DNA of 64,000 nt from Leptoclinus maculatus (lineage: Eukaryota > Chordata > Actinopteri > Perciformes > Stichaeidae): assembly GCA_032191485.1 (NCBI GenBank), contig JAVDOI010000012.1, forward strand, positions 21,646,985 to 21,710,984. The letters run 5' to 3'. Made by a program: the position numbers and the translations under genes. Under the pieces are notes generated by a model. That model was not told the origin of the DNA, searched no databases, and saw only the letters and a list, made by a program, of their open reading frames with translations. Each line of letters starts with the position of its first letter. The first letter of the stretch is position 1. Below are positions 45,560 through 56,702 of this stretch, piece by piece.

Positions 45560-48500
45560 GTCGGATTGTTCTGCTTGACTGTCAGTTCTATGTTTTTTCC
45601 CTGATCACCAAAGTTTTAGTCCAAAGCTATATGAATTCTCTCATTACTGTTTTCTTCATGTTGCATATTCTCTGTTATTAATACTGTAAAATAATGTGAT
45701 GTCAGACAGGAAGTCTACTGAGGATTGGACACATTTTTAATTGGGATTAATCTTTAAATGACGAGCTGAAGTCCATTGGACAACCATCTCAATAAAGAAT
45801 GCCAAGTTCAGCGGTCTGATTTACTCCAACTTCTCAGGTCTACCATCTGTATCCACCTATTGTCCTCCATCTATGTCAGTACATGTAGTTTGTGGATATT
45901 GGCATATTTTAAAGAAGGGATGACCCGATCAAGTGTTTTGCCCCCGATCCCGATCTGAGTAATTTATTATAGAGCATCTGCTGATACCGGGCCTCAATCT
46001 ACTACTTGTATTTTCCTGGAGAATACAGCTGCAAAGTGCACACTTCAATTACATTGAAGTTATAAAAATCAATCTAGTGTATATGCTTGTCAATTGAATA
46101 GCTCTGCACTGCATTAGCAATTTAATTTTTTCCTGCATTCAAGCTGTTTCTTAACCGTAATTATTTGTATTTTTTATAAAATAAGTATAAAGTAACAAAT
46201 TTCCTCTGTAATCTTTTTGGCCTTGTCGCTGTCTCGAGGGTATTTCTTCCTTTAAAACTGTTTAGTTGCTTAAATGCAAACTTTGAGTTAAATGAACTGT
46301 ATTTAGTTGATCTTTACCTCGGATTACGTTAATAATTGACTCTTGTTTGCCTCATGTTCGGGGGGCTTGGTTGCAGTGTGGTGGTGAGTGTGGTTGTCGT
46401 TGGCTGTCCTTGGTGGAACACTACGCACCATAGATGACAGCAATGAGCTGAAATTAAACTGTTGTTAAGTAAATAACATGCATAAAGAGTGTCTTACTGC
46501 GTTTTGCTTTAGTTTGTAGAGTGTGCTGGTTCTCTGGGTCATGCTCACACAGAACCCTGCAGAGAGACAGACAGCGGAGAGTTGATGGTGGCTGCACTTG
46601 TTGCGTTGCTGTGCATGAAACCATGAAAACACTTGTGTGACAACTGGATGAGATCTGGCTCTAGCTCAATACAGCACCGATCAGTTAAAGAAGGCCTCGA
46701 TCGGTACGGATGTCCATCTTTGAGATTGCATCTGGACAGCCCTATTGAAAAGTGATGCTCCCATAGAAAGTTAATGTCAAACTGCCCAGATTGTTTCATA
46801 AGAGGTCCCCCAACTTACGTGATGACCTAAAGTCAGATTTGGCTGAAGAAACCTTTTGATAATCATTTGATAATGCTTTTCTATGATAAAGGGCAATCAG
46901 TTCATCCATCCTGAGAACTGTGTTGACATCAAGGTCAGAGCCAGAATCACATGTCGCACTACATTTGTGGTCAACCTGTTAAAATGCCCATGTGATTTGT
47001 ATTATGGGGGGGATGGAGAGACTGACTTTACACTGTCATCAGTGTAAAGTCAGTTTCTTACAGTAACTTAGATAGCCATTGGTACGCTTCCAGTTTGGAG
47101 AAACAGACAGGAGTGTGTTATCAAATACTGTTTCCCCGTTAAATATGTGTTTCTTCCTACCTAAACCTGAACCAACCCTTATCCCTAACCCTCACCACCA
47201 GGAGGTGCTATCATTTTAGCAGGAGAGAAACACTAGCCGGTGAGGTAATAGTCTTTGGCATAAGTTCCCTGTCAAAAAGGGCAGTCTGTGTCAAGATAAA
47301 GTGGTGAAAATATTCTAAGACCAAAGCTTTGCCTTGAATTTGTAACATTTATTTGTAAAATATTAGATTTAAGATATGTGCTCTCATGTAATGACTAAAC
47401 ATTTGGTTATATCAGTGAAACTTAAGGTGACAAGCTGGTAAAAAAAAGAAAATCCATTTCAGAGGATCTAAGTAAATACCCACATCAGCTTATCTGACAT
47501 CAAATCATTGTTATGTTCATTCTTTAATAGCCTATTATATATTATACGTGGGGACATACGTTTCATCCATATACGGGTGTGTGTGCCGTTCATGGTAGAG
47601 CCTTCTCAACGGTAAAATACATATAAACACTGAAGACTTTCAAGCGCTCCAATCTGACATTTTCCATGATGGAAGTTGGCTGTGTGAATTGTGAATCTAC
47701 AGATCTGACTGCATCTTCAGGAATACTTGTCTACATGAAATGGTTTTAGTCTTTATATTACTATATAATAATGGTGTTAATTATTAAATGACAATAATTA
47801 TCCTATGTAGAATATAAACTTGAATGTCTTTCTATTTCAATGTGTCTGAGTGATCGTAAAGTAGACTGGCGATCGCCAAAATGCCAAAATCAAGGGCCTG
47901 ATTCCCTGCAAAGAGCTGCAGGGATGATGTATTTTCATAGTCCAACAGGACGTTAGCATCGCACTGGTTGGATTTTGTATTATTGCGGAAAATAAGCTAA
48001 CGTTAGGCTCTAAAAGAACTACACCACGGTGCATGAGTGCAACTCTACACAAAAAAGCTATGAAGGCAGATTAGTTGATGTGATGACTTTTAGTAGACTC
48101 AATAAGCCACTTGTTAGCATGCGCCTTTTTTGAGAGACGTCAAAGCTTCTAATTTCACCAGAGGGGTATTAACTGACCTATTTTCATGTTTTCTTTTGCT
48201 TTCTGGATCAAACTAAAGTAACAAAACTTTATAAACTCTCTTATTTCAGGCATCTCACCAAAAACCCATTAAAATACCCACTGACTTTGAGACGAACCGG
48301 AAGTGCAAAAATGCTGACCCATTGCCGCTTTTAGCACTCTATGTACCCCTAAAGGCCTTAAACCATGAACCCTCAGGGACTTCACTTACGTCACATGGCA
48401 AATGGTTTAATGTGAGAGGCTGCAGGGGCTTGAAATGGTATAAATATGAAGTGGAGAGCACTTTGCAGTAATTTTCCCGATACCTTGATGCTTTTAGTGC

Positions 48501-50505
48501 ATGTTAGTGCACGTAGGCGCTCACGGCTATTGCTCTGCACTGCTCTCATACAGTGGTTTAAACCGATAACGCCGTCCATGACCCACGGCATCGTTGCTAA
48601 AGCATAGCATCCACCCTCAGGTTGGTCAGCAAAAGCAAGAGCCGCGCCGTCATGTTGAGAGCCTTTGAGAGGCAATAGATCACTCCCAATCTCATATTAT
48701 GCACCTTTAATGTTTCCCTGTAAATTGAATATGCCAGGCTAAACATGCACGTGTTGTCCTCTTTCTTTACTTTTTGTTTACGCCTCCAGGCTTCCCCTGG
48801 TTACCCCGTGTTTAATATCACTACGATATGAGTTGTGGATAATCCCCACCAAAGGGCTTTACAGAAAGTGTTCATAAAGGACTAAAAATGTCTGCAAGAG
48901 AGCCTAAAGCACTCAATGATTTGAAAATCGGCTGGAAGTCTGTGAGTCTGTGTGTGGACATTGGGATTGGGCCTACAAACCGATAGGTGGCGTCACGGTG
49001 AGTAGGTTCACTTCTTAGTCTGCTTTGTGCCCAAACAGCAGACAGACACAGATAGAGTCTGTCTAGCTGGTGAACTTTATAAGGTGATCGTTTGTTTGTT
49101 GTGTTTACAACTTCATCCTCTGCTCCCAAGTAGCCAACAAAATCAATCAATACAGATTTAATTTGGAAGGCAAAATCGTTTGGACCAACAGCAGCCTTAT
49201 TGGGGTTGCCAAATGACTGATGAACCACCAATTCCAAGGGCCACAACTAGCACCATGAGGCAACACTAGCCCCCAAACCCTCCTCAAAATTGGCAGTTAT
49301 ACACAGAAGAAGACTGAGTTAGCACCAGGCGACAAACTCTGGTTGTGCCGAGTCACGCCAATGCGGAAGTGTCTAGAGCAGGGGTCTTTAATGTTTTTTA
49401 GGCCAAGGACCCCCAAACTGATAGAGAGATGGAGCAGGGACCCCCGACTATATATATTGTATAAAATTGTGTTTTATATTAAACTGGGCCTAGTGAAGAC
49501 CTCTGGTCTAAAGCATTCTCTCTACTGGCAAGCAGGGGGTGACTCCTCTGGTTTCATAAAGAAGTCAGATTGTATAGAAGTCTATGAGAAAATACTTACT
49601 TCTCACTTGATTTATTACCTCAGTAAACATTGCAAACATGAATTCATGGTCTCAATCTCTTGATGCTCATTTGGTAAATTATGGTCCATTTAGAGTCAAA
49701 CAGACCATGAAGCTATGTTTTGGGGCGGACTAAATGTGATTGACAGGTCTCTGCCGCTACCAGAACCGTATATAGCATTTCTACGTCACTCCTCCGCATT
49801 CCAATATGGTAACTTCTGTTCATTGGTTGCGAAAAAAATAACCAAAAAAAGTCCATACTTGGCGTAATTGGTATTGAGAAAGGGCCAAGACTTCTAAACG
49901 GCAGTCTGCAATTCAGTGGGTGACGTCACGATGACGACGTCCACTTTTTATATACAGTCTATGGTTAGCATACAAGGATTAAAGGGTTTAAAGGCGTGTT
50001 GGCAGTTAACACAGGCAAAATCTGAATATAGAGCACAGACAACCCAGATAACTCACTAGGTTCCAGCCGCATAATGTTAGTCTGGCCTGTCCTTTTAATA
50101 TTCTTGGTCATTTTCACCCCTCTGTTTTTCATGGTATGTCTGATAAGAACAAACATCCCTTTCTTTTTATTTAAGATACCTTGTTGCTCCTAAAGTAAAG
50201 GAGACCCACTATACAATTGTATGTAATATGTATCCATTGAGTGCTTTTTTTACATAAAAAATGAATCTTATTTTGTACTAAGGCTACATCAGTAATTGTT
50301 TCCCTTTGTTCAGAGTTCAAGTTTACTAACTCCGATAGCTGTAGCAATACTACTAATGTGTGGATTCGAATTAGCTAACAGTACTTTGATACATACTAAT
50401 GAAGGCGAGTTTAACGTTAGTTTTAGTTAGTTTCCCTTCGGCCACGTTAACGTCATAACGTACTTTTCGTGAAGCCTTTATTTTTATTTAATCTCTCTAG
50501 CCTGC
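45560..50505. other. Intergenic region with scattered transposon traces
   Basis: No exon was recognised. Traces: 45,913-46,745 has ends agggatgacccgatc and gcatctggacagccct, possibly a degenerate hAT MITE. At 49,379-49,500 a gene-free block starts caggggtctttaatg. At 49,900-49,965 'gacgtcacgatgacgacgtc' is followed by tatatacagtctatgg, a phrase common in fish repeats. The open frames in this stretch show no protein family. Confidence 0.45.
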
Positions 50506-50509
50506 AGTG

Positions 50510-52887
50510 CAGGGTAGAAAATTTACATTTTTTTAGGGGGCAATTTTTGCCCCCACTGACTGAAATCCAGGGGCATTTAAAAAAGATTTGGGGCACTTTT
50601 TTAAACTTGTGAAATAACATTTAACCTTTGTTTATTTGTTCAAAATAATAAATATACAATCATATTCAATTGTATTCTTATTTCTTTGTGGTTATTTATT
50701 GTTATTATTAAATTTTTTAAAGAAGTATTAACAATTATTAAGTCAACGATATCTTGATTACATATACATCAGTTGTATGGAATTATTGAGAAAAATATTT
50801 TTGTAGCACCTCAAATATTGTGATATTACCCATTTTTGTCCTGAACATACATGCATTAGTCATTGTGTGGAATCTTTGAGAAAAACATTTTTATAGCACC
50901 TTAAAAATTAAAAAAATTTGCCATTTGAAGGTACAAATTCAGTTCAGAGTTTTTGCTTAGTAAAATATCTTAATTGACTGTCAGTCAGGTATTATTCATT
51001 TCCAGCAACCCTCAAATCAAAGAATAAAGACACTTTACGCACAATGTAGGTGTATTTTCCCTTTAACTCACGAGATGCAGGTAGCATGTTTTATACTTAA
51101 TGTGAATATAATTCATTTAATCTAATTTCCATTATGCAATATGTATACTTTGTTGGCATCTTATTCTGAAAACAGGATGTTCATCTGAAAAAAACGGATG
51201 TTGTCTCACGTTAATCTTTCCGCTAACTTTCAAAGTCCTTCGCTGGCTCCCGATCTGTGCCGTTTGAATGAGTTTACCGTGAATGTCAGCACATAGGTGC
51301 ACTAATATGAAGGCAAATCACTGTCAAAATCCGAGAGCGCAAATGAGATCCATGCGCGCGCGCATTTTACTTTGGCGAGCGCTTTACATCACTCCGCGAG
51401 CAAAAGTCACTCTCGCGCGAACAAAAGTCACTCTCGCGCGAGCAAAAGTCACTCTCGCGCGAGCGAAAGTCCCTCGCGAAGCTGAAACCTGCTCGCTCGC
51501 GAAACTTTAACCTGCTCGCTCGCGAGTCTTTTTCCTGCTCGCGCTCGAGTTGTTTTTCTTTTTGACAGTAAGTGGGCGGACCCAGTCTCCCTTGTATCTC
51601 TACATCTAATTGGTTACAATCCTGGTCTTTGGATAGACCTGATATCACGCTGACACAGACGCTAGGTCTGTTAGAGGTGGTTTTCAATCCGCCACTAAAC
51701 ACTACTGTACTCCACTACATCTCAGAATGTTATACATTTGTCTGACAGGTTTTGTAAACTTTTCAGACTGTAGAGGCTGATGAAATACAAATTATGTTAA
51801 TAGCGTTGTTAAATACAATAATTAAAAATGTGTTAAAGTCAAGTTGCTCAGATTGGTTTACATTCACTCCATCATTCTATTACAGACAATGTGTGTTTGA
51901 TAGTCAAACCTCTTGTGACAAACAGCTCAAAGAAACTCTTGATATTAATTGATTAAAACATGATGTGATCATTTACAGAGGAGATATAATGTAGTTGTAT
52001 GAGCAACAATTTGGACCCGCTCAAGGATCTAGAGCCAAGATTAGGGACCACTGTTTGTATATTATCTGTTTGCCAAGTGAGTTTCCAAATTGAAGTCACT
52101 GACAAGTAGTTAGTGGATGAAAAATGATTCAGATCCTTCACTGCAGTAAACGTACTAATACCATGATGAAACAATCCACTACGAGTAAAATACCTGCATT
52201 CAAAACCTCAGTCAAGTATGTTATTATCAGCAAAATGTACTTTAAGTGCAGAAAGTAAAAGTACCCGTGCAGTAAAATGTACATTATTTGCCCCTGACCT
52301 GTAGTGCAATCTGAAAATCTCCCCCTAGGTCTGAGTCAGAGTGATATCAGGTCTATCCAAAAACGAGGATTGTAACCAATTAGATGTCGAGATACAATGG
52401 AGACTGGGTCCGCCCACTTACTGTCAAAAAGAAAAACAACTCGAGCGCGAGCAGGAAAAAGACTCGCGAGCGAGCAGGTTAAAGTTTCGCGAGCGAGCAG
52501 GTTTCAGCTTCGCGAGGGACTTTCGCTCGCGCGAGAGTGAATTTTGCTCGCGCGAGAGTGAATTTTGCTCGCGCGAGAGTGAATTTTGCTCGCGCGTGAG
52601 TGAATTTTGCTCGCGGAGTGATGTAAAGCGCTCGCCAAAGTAAAATGCGCGCGCGCATGGATCTCATTTGCGCTCTCGGATTTTGACAGTGATTTGCCTT
52701 CATACTATGACACTAACATGTAAGTGTCTGCTGAGTTGACCGCAGTCTCGCAGTCACAGGTCTGATTAAGAAGCGCTCCATTTATTTATTGTTTTAGAAC
52801 GTTCGGTTCTTCACGCACACGCAACATCAGTCAAGGCGAAAATTAAAAACATTCTGGAGAGGGGCAAAAAATGCCCCCATAATTTCC
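50510..52887. mobile_element. Composite element bordered by GGGGGCA/TGCCCCC motifs
   Basis: The left border region carries agaaaatttac...agggggcaatttttgccccc (50,517-50,558). The right border carries gaggggcaaaaaatgccccc followed by ataatttcc (52,859-52,886), roughly its reverse complement. The long foldback element at 51,296-52,706 lies inside. No duplication of the target was identified, so the outer boundaries are provisional. Confidence 0.45.
51296..52706. mobile_element. Foldback element with about 380-bp inverted arms
   Basis: The left arm (51,296 to about 51,675) and right arm (about 52,326-52,706) are reverse complements over most of their length. Both contain tandem units built on ctcgcgcgagcaaaagtca (3-4 copies per arm) and gcgcgcgcatt. 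The spacer of about 650 bp includes sequence resembling the interior of an hAT MITE (aaagtacccgtgcagtaaaatg). The matching open frames on opposite strands (51367-51702 minus, 52341-52643 plus) simply reflect the arms and are not genes. Confidence 0.85.
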
Positions 52888-52904
52888 TCTAATAAGAATG
52901 ATAA

Positions 52905-52949
52905 TTTAAAGCCCAGCCGCTGCCCAAAAAGATCCTGGAAGGAGTCGTG
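52905..52949 (+). pseudogene. tpx2: tpx2 exon remnant 1
   Basis: It encodes FKAQPLPKKILEGVV and ends at a good donor (gtgagt). Its 5' side is only about 20 bp from the transposon border, lacks an acceptor, and has TAA in frame. Confidence 0.8.
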
Positions 52950-53032
52950 GTGAGTTTAAATCCTGAAAGGCTTTTAAGGGAATTGATTTCTATACCATGA
53001 ATGTAGTAAAACGTGTTTCCTCTCGTCAACAG

Positions 53033-53125
53033 GGATTGCCGGAGAAGAAAGTTCTGCATCCTACTGTGCCAGAGTCTCCAGCTTTTGCCCTGAAGAAGAG
53101 GGTTCGTATGGAGACGGTCGAGGAA
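53033..53125 (+). pseudogene. tpx2: tpx2 exon 2 of fragment
   Basis: Acceptor gtcaacag and donor gtaagg are both intact. It encodes GLPEKKVLHPTVPESPAFAL followed by KKRVRMETVEE, a conserved TPX2 segment. Confidence 0.88.
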
Positions 53126-53237
53126 GTAAGGGCTCATCTGGTTGTTTTAATACTTAAAGGATAATGACTTTTCTTCAACTTAAGGTAACACTACCCTGCT
53201 TTTTATTATTATTATTTTTTTTCCTCTTCTTGCTCTG

Positions 53238-53411
53238 GTCAAACCGCCTTCACCCATCAAAGCCCCCGCAGTGCCTCATTTTGGCCTCCCCTTCCAGCCC
53301 CAGCTACAAGAGAACCACCATGTGGAAGTCTGTCCCTTCTCCTTTGAGGAGCTGGACCAAGAGAGGAGGGCGTTGAAAGAGAAGAAGCTGCAGGAAATGC
53401 GAAATGGAGAT
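53238..53411 (+). pseudogene. tpx2: tpx2 exon 3 of fragment, acceptor lost
   Basis: The frame VKPPSPIKAPAVPHFGLPFQ continues to QEMRNGD. The expected AG before GTC reads TG (53236-53237) after a good pyrimidine tract. The next AGs downstream (53261-53262, 53270-53271) would shift the frame. Confidence 0.82.
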
Positions 53412-53523
53412 GTGGAGATCCACAAACACAACCCTTGTCCTTTAGACCGCCAGAGTAAAGAAACAACCACTAAATCACTCACCACTAAATCACTCCCCTA
53501 ACGTTTCCTCTGAACTGTTCCAG

Positions 53524-53670
53524 GTACCGCAGTTCAAGGCCCAGCCACTGCCAGACTTCGACACTGTGCTCCTCCCTGAGAAGAAGAAGCTGAAGCCCAC
53601 GAAGCCTGAGCCCTTCAGACTGCTGCTGGATGAGCGGGGAGCTGTGAGGGGCACTCGCTGGGAGCAGATG
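53524..53670 (+). pseudogene. tpx2: tpx2 exon 4 of fragment
   Basis: It follows gttccag and ends before gtacga. It encodes VPQFKAQPLPDFDTVLLPEK, then RLLLDERGAVRGTRWEQM. It is 49 codons, phase 0 at both ends. Confidence 0.88.
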
Positions 53671-53746
53671 GTACGACACAATCTGACGGTTTAAAGTCAA
53701 TAACCAATGATACCTTGAAATTCATTCATGAGTGCTGTTTCTGTAG

Positions 53747-53852
53747 GTGAAAGAAGAGCATAAACGAGAGAAAGTAGTCTTCAAAGCCAGGCCCAACACA
53801 GTCACTCACAAAGAGCCTTTCCAGCCCAAAAAGGAGGCCCGGGCTGCAGTGG
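53747..53852 (+). pseudogene. tpx2: tpx2 exon 5 of fragment
   Basis: It follows tctgtag and ends at gtaagt. It encodes VKEEHKREKVVFKARPNTVT and HKEPFQPKKEARAAV, with the conserved FKARP repeat. Confidence 0.88.
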
Positions 53853-54059
53853 GTAAGTCTATTAACATGCAGAACTGACCAAAACCTGGTTTTACCTAGA
53901 CCTGTGTGACCTGTGATATTGTGATTGTTTTAACATGGCCATCAACGGCTCAAAGCACTGAACACTGACACTATTCAAACCTCGTGAAGAGAAGAGCTCT
54001 CTGTGCTGCTGTCTTTCACTTCCATCTGTCGTGGCACTAAGGAATGGATTCTTCCACAG

Positions 54060-54217
54060 TTGTGGAGGCCTTTGAGCTGTCGACGGAGCGTCGGGCCGTG
54101 GAGTGGCAGGAATACGAGCGGCATGCCAGTGAGAAGGAGGCCCTCAGGAGGCTCATGGAGGAGGAGCAGAGACGAGAGCAGAAGGAGGAGGACGTCGCCA
54201 GGCTGCGGCAAGAACAG
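54060..54217 (+). pseudogene. tpx2: tpx2 exon 6 of fragment
   Basis: It follows cttccacag and ends at gtcact. It encodes a charged helix (FELSTERRAVEWQEYERHAS to RLRQEQ), the C-terminal helical part of TPX2. Confidence 0.88.
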
Positions 54218-54398
54218 GTCACTGCCAAACTCAGTTTATTCCATTACTGAGTGAGAATCCTCAGATTGATTGTAATGTTAAAGGGCTGCCTCCTCAGGGG
54301 AAACTTAATGACTCTAAAGTAAACCAACTCTATTAAGAGGAGGACGTCTTAGAGATTCCAACGTGATGTAACTGCATTTGTTTTCTTCACCTCACCAG

Positions 54399-54504
54399 GT
54401 TTACTCAGCCCATCAGACACTACAAACCTGTAGCCGTGAAGAAGAGTGAGCTTCCTCTCACAGTCCCCCACTCACCCAACTTCTCTGACCGCTTCCGCTT
54501 GTGA
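54399..54504 (+). pseudogene. tpx2: tpx2 terminal exon, frame-disrupted at its start
   Basis: From the expected acceptor (caccag, ending 54398) the frame is wrong. From a second AG ending at 54408 it reads PIRHYKPVAVKKSELPLTVP and HSPNFSDRFRL with TGA at 54502-54504. The few residues normally preceding PIR are missing. AATAAA follows at 54609. Confidence 0.82.
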
Positions 54505-54608
54505 TCGGCCTGCCTCACTCCACACTATAGAGATCGACGTATTTTAAGCTCTCTGTCTCTGTCTCTCTGTCTCGCTCTCTCTCTCTGTCTCTCTTGTCTC
54601 TCTGTCCT

Positions 54609-54614
54609 AATAAA
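54609..54614 (+). terminator. Candidate tpx2 polyadenylation signal
   Basis: AATAAA lies about 105 bp after the stop codon, following a TCTCTG repeat (about 54,550-54,605). Its presence with introns argues for a segmental copy and not a processed one. Confidence 0.55.
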
Positions 54615-54619
54615 ATAAA

Positions 54620-56587
54620 ATATATTTTTAAATATTATTCATGCTGTTTTGACTTTTAAACCGGTCATTAAACCATTTTAAATTTATTTCCGTTGTTTAG
54701 TTACTTGGTGACAGGTCAGAAAGTATCTATAGCAGCTAACATAACGTCGGTCTCTTTCACAATGGTGTGTGACAATAAGGGACATATCCCTTATTGTCTT
54801 CCATACCTGAAGTTTATTTCAGATAAAAACATGACGGGTGACTGTAGTTTAATCACATTTCACACTTCACGGCTTTATTCAAGTTGTGTTCAAAGCACAG
54901 TGAGGGTTGTAACCTGACATGACAGCTGAGTATGTTTCACTTTTACAAACTCAGCTGACCATCAGTGAGGGCACATTACAGCTCTGATTCCAGTAGGAAA
55001 TCTCACAAAAATAGTTCTATCGAAAAAAATTCAGGGTGTGTCTTTTATCAAATAAAATATACACAAAATAAATAAGAGGCGTAACAGGCTTTGGAGTGTC
55101 TCAGTTCAAGAAACAGTTTGAAAATAATTGCTTTGGATACAGACAAAGGCACAGTTGGTGTTAGTTACTAAAGTACAATTTGACCAAATGAACATTTTCA
55201 CAAACATTTCTAGGAAATCTAAACTGAACTCCTGGTGATTTCCTGAGAGAAGTCCAGCTCAAGGCCCAACTGGATCCACTGTATTTGTGATCCACACCTT
55301 AACTCCAGACCAACCTGGAGCCCTCAGCTTAAACCAGTGTGGAATGATCATCATGTGGAATGATGATGAAGTCTCTCTTTGAGACAGAGCCTTAAGATTA
55401 GGTGAGAGTGCTTTAAACTGGCTCTGGTGCAGCTGGTAATACAACCTCTGTCAGAGCTGAAGCAGCCCACACTGATTACAGTTAAGCTCCTAAACACCTA
55501 CACTTCCCATAATGTAATCGCATAACCTCTTGTTTACTGCCATGCACACTCTGTCTGTTAAAACGTGTGATATAATATGGCTTCCTTTCAATATTCAATG
55601 TATGCCTGAAGGGCAGTTTGTAAATGAACACTGTTGCACAGAGGACACAGATCTAAGAGAACAACTTGTGTTGCAACATATTTACAACAGGACGAAGCGC
55701 TTTGTTATTCAGAGACAAAAAACAAATGCCAACAAGTTAGTTTAGAACTGGGACTAAAGTAACACATCCAGAACAAGGAGTTTGGGTAATACGATGAGCA
55801 GGTGGACTACTTCGCGTCAGGCTGAAGCACAAAGAGCTACTGAAGGAGGAAAATAATACAATTAAAATAATAGTGTTAGTCCTAAAAAAGTAAATCCCAT
55901 TTGAAATCCTTGTGAGACGAGGTGTAATAAAATATAGTGAATGCAGCCTGGAGCAGCAGAGATGAGCAGCGGGCTACAGAGGTCTGGTCAGACCACTTCT
56001 CTCTAACTTCACACCTTATGGACCCCTTCACAAGAAGACGCCTGTAATAATCACCGTCTTATATCAGCTGGTATTGTGATGAAGTGGTGCACATTCCCAA
56101 ACCAGTTAGTCACAATATGATGAACCAACTAACACACAGTTAACCTGAGCCTCTCAAACCCTCAGAGATCTGAGGCCCCCGGGACTTGTACCCATAATGC
56201 ATAGCAGGTCGGAAAACACAACTGTATTTGAAAGACGACACATGATGGTCACAAATATTTGTGAAGGCTTGAAAGTGATACTTTTGACCCAGTTCTCCTC
56301 TAACTTGATGACATTATATGTTGTTGTTCGATTATGTGCCCGTGTTTTTCTGTTTATCATAGAGCACTGATATTCTACTGCTAATAAGTTGTATATAATT
56401 CTTTAAGTAAGACAGAAACAAGCAAATTAACTCATGAAAAAGAGCAAAGGTCACCTGCTCCCAGTCAGAAAATAGAGAGCAGCTGTGAAGCTGAAGGAGG
56501 CGTTGTGTGTGTCATTGTGTGTGTCCTGTTTGGTTTGGTAGTCCAAACCAAACAGGACTACCAGCGCTGTGTGCCGTCTTTGGGAGT
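54620..56587. other. Intergenic sequence, no feature recognised
   Basis: About 2 kb between the tpx2 fragment and the plod exon. The open frames here have no recognisable similarity. A short inverted pair, ggtttggtagtcc / ggactaccagcg, lies at about 56,530-56,570. Confidence 0.5.
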
Positions 56588-56702
56588 TCAGGGATCCACA
56601 AATGACACTGCGATGTACTGCACGCCGGCGGTGGTGGGCAGGCCTTCGTGGTAGTGAGTGAGGCGGCCCGGGTGCAAGAGGGTCCAGCCTTTTATGAGGA
56701 GC
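56588..56702 (-). pseudogene. Lone terminal exon of a procollagen-lysine dioxygenase
   Basis: On the minus strand this reads GWTLLHPGRLTHYHEGLPTT followed by AGVQYIAVSFVDP and a stop (56588-56590). It is the C-terminal end of PLOD-family lysyl hydroxylases, including the conserved HPGRLTHYHEG with an iron-ligand His of the 2-oxoglutarate oxygenase fold. An acceptor (ttcag) borders it at 56703. At the 5' end the bases fit A-P-x-K of the family only if one A in the AAAA run (56689-56692 region) is extra, so the frame appears shifted. No other plod exon was found to its right, up to 64,000. It could be a displaced fragment or a gene with a very long last intron. Confidence 0.7.

Larger units (their letters stand above)
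52905..54504 (+). pseudogene. tpx2: tpx2 3' end, seven exons, probably a truncated pseudogene
   Basis: TPX2 is the spindle assembly factor that binds microtubules and activates Aurora A. Segments 52905-52949, 53033-53125, 53238-53411, 53524-53670, 53747-53852, 54060-54217 and 54409-54504 encode the C-terminal TPX2 repeats: FKAQPLPKKILEGVV, GLPEKKVLHPTVPESPAFAL, VEVCPFSFEELDQERR, QFKAQPLPDFDTVLLPEKK, FKARPNTVTHKEPFQPKK, VEAFELSTERRAVEWQEYER, and the end LPLTVPHSPNFSDRFRL. That is about 272 of the roughly 750 residues usual for vertebrates. Lesions: an in-frame TAA (52902-52904) directly before the first segment, no AG before the third (CTG at 53235-53237), a weak donor (gtggag at 53412), and a frame break at the start of the last exon unless a site 10 bp downstream is used. 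No earlier exon was found upstream. It could still be a live gene with distant 5' exons. Confidence 0.85.

Noticed and set aside
45913..46745. Possible complete hAT MITE
   Set aside because: Terminal similarity is weak and no target duplication was found; kept only as a trace in the regional note.
47150..47215. Telomere-like ccctaaccct in an intergenic stretch
   Set aside because: Only one or two imperfect units; no telomeric array.
51283..52703. Mirror-image proteins on opposite strands (ARDFRSRESDFCSR and similar)
   Set aside because: Both are translations of the foldback element's inverted arms; repetition in the protein follows the DNA minisatellite.
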